Assembly (NCBI GenBank): GCA_019722365.1
Contig: JADFUC010002158.1
Location: forward strand, 186,001-250,000
Direction: 5' to 3'
From: Lithospermum erythrorhizon
Lineage: Eukaryota; Streptophyta; Magnoliopsida; Boraginales; Boraginaceae
DNA length: 64,000 nt
The translations under genes and the position numbers were made by a program. Shown in pieces: positions 62,968 through 64,000 of this stretch (position 1 is the first letter of the stretch; every line of letters begins with the position of its first letter). The notes beneath the pieces were generated by a model. That model was not told the DNA's origin. It was given only the letters and a program-made list of their open reading frames with translations, and searched no databases.

Positions 62968-64000
62968 CTAAATACAATACAACTCAAACGACTCAATACC
63001 CCCTTCAAGATGAAGCAGGGAGGAACGTGAAGGCCCACCAAGGAAGTAGATATAAGAATTTCTTGCCGAGCTTTTGTAAAGATGTTGTGCTCCCCGAATG
63101 TACAAGGAGACATGAGGAGTAGTCAGGAGATCATCACGAACATTGTGACAATCCACCTCATGCTTCAAGGCCATGAAAGACCGATTCTCGAGCAATATGC
63201 GTAGCACTTTGCTATCGCAAAAGAGTGCCATGGGGCGCGAGTGTAAAACACTACATCAAGCAAATGTAGCCTTCAACTATTTCTACCGTGAGGTAACGGC
63301 GGCCATCGTTTATATTCACCTCAATCAAAAACGAATGTTGTGTCGGCTTCTGGTTTTCCAAGAAATAGGAGAACACCCAACTAAGACAACCCATCCAAAG
63401 CAGAAGAGATCTGCCGAGTCAAGGGAAATTAGCCCAATCCGAATCAGACCAGCCAGTGTGAGAAAAATCACACACAAAAGTAAGCAAAATACCTTGTCCC
63501 GGCATCCCTTTCAAATAACGTACCACCCGCAAGGCAGCCTCCTAGTGCTCGCTACGTCAGGACACTGCTATTAAATCGGTTTCTAACGCCACGTAGTAGG
63601 CTAAGTCGACGAAAAAGCAGCAAATCAACGCCCGACCAACCTTCTATATTGTTCCGGATCACTCACTTCGGTCCCCTTGGCCAGAGTAAGCGTGTGATTT
63701 TGCTCCATAGGAAAGGCATCGGGTTAACACCCCAGCACTTCTCCCAAAAATGATATCCAACGATATTTGTGCCGATGCTAAAGACCTCGAGCCACGCGCC
63801 AAGTAACTTCGATACCCAAGAAATACTTGAGAACTCCTAAGTCTTTCATATGCAAGCATCGACCCAGATACGCCTTGAAAGCAAAGACAACAGAAGAATC
63901 GTTCCCAGACACAATGAGATCATCAACATAAACTAAAACATACAACTCAAGTGTACCTTTATGAATAGTGAAGAGAGACTAATCCGAATAAGATTGAGAA
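62968..64000 (-). pseudogene. Ty1/copia retrotransposon, 3' part of pol, reaching the right edge
   Basis: Read leftward from the right edge: reverse transcriptase text (FLGYRSYLARGSRS, then PMEQ-like and YRRLVG-like pieces in other frames near 63850-63600), then RNase H text with EVDCHNVRDDLL (about 63150) and the end of pol. A polypurine tract (TTGAAGGGGGTA, about 63009-62998) marks the start of the 3' LTR, which should lie left of 62990. Several frames are broken, so the copy is defective. It continues beyond the window. Confidence 0.75.

Overview
This is a stretch of plant nuclear DNA, very AT-rich, with introns, GT-AG splice sites and heavy transposon load. The proteins read most like eudicot ones; an asterid is a guess, and I cannot name the species.

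Layout. 1-413 (minus): the calponin-homology part of a KIN-14 type kinesin that runs off the left edge. 4837-15042 (minus): a 13-exon full-length ABCA transporter (ABCA1 class) whose last ~730 bp are broken by many small indels. 18127-21162 (plus/minus): a Ty1/copia integrase fragment abutting a truncated LRR receptor kinase pseudogene. 22124-25514 (minus): an intact five-exon ABHD18-like alpha/beta hydrolase. 26.2-39.3 kb: a repeat-rich block with two decayed endogenous caulimovirus-like copies in opposite orientation (A, minus, 26.6-28.8 kb; B, plus, 33.8-36.0 kb), copia LTR pieces between them, and a PIF/Harbinger-type element at 36.3-39.3 kb. 40562-49203 (plus): a nine-exon TBCC domain-containing protein 1 gene with a 1-bp frameshift in exon 1 and several intronic tandem repeats plus a Stowaway MITE. 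49.3-57.8 kb: a transposase-like remnant and LTR-retrotransposon debris. 57855-61383 (plus): six exons of a vacuolar acid invertase, including the classical 9-nt mini-exon; its last exon is not in the window, where a Mutator-like element (61553-62447) and a copia element (to the right edge) lie instead.

Exon calls were made by reading frames, splice sites and phase together. For the ABCA, hydrolase, TBCCD1 and invertase genes the exon lengths add up in frame across every junction, apart from the stated frameshift, so these models are well supported. The host genes are unrelated housekeeping or metabolic functions and do not form a cluster. I found no CRISPR array, no clear tRNA or rRNA gene, and no convincing new biological system; the most unusual structure is the inverted pair of viral copies with its hairpin.
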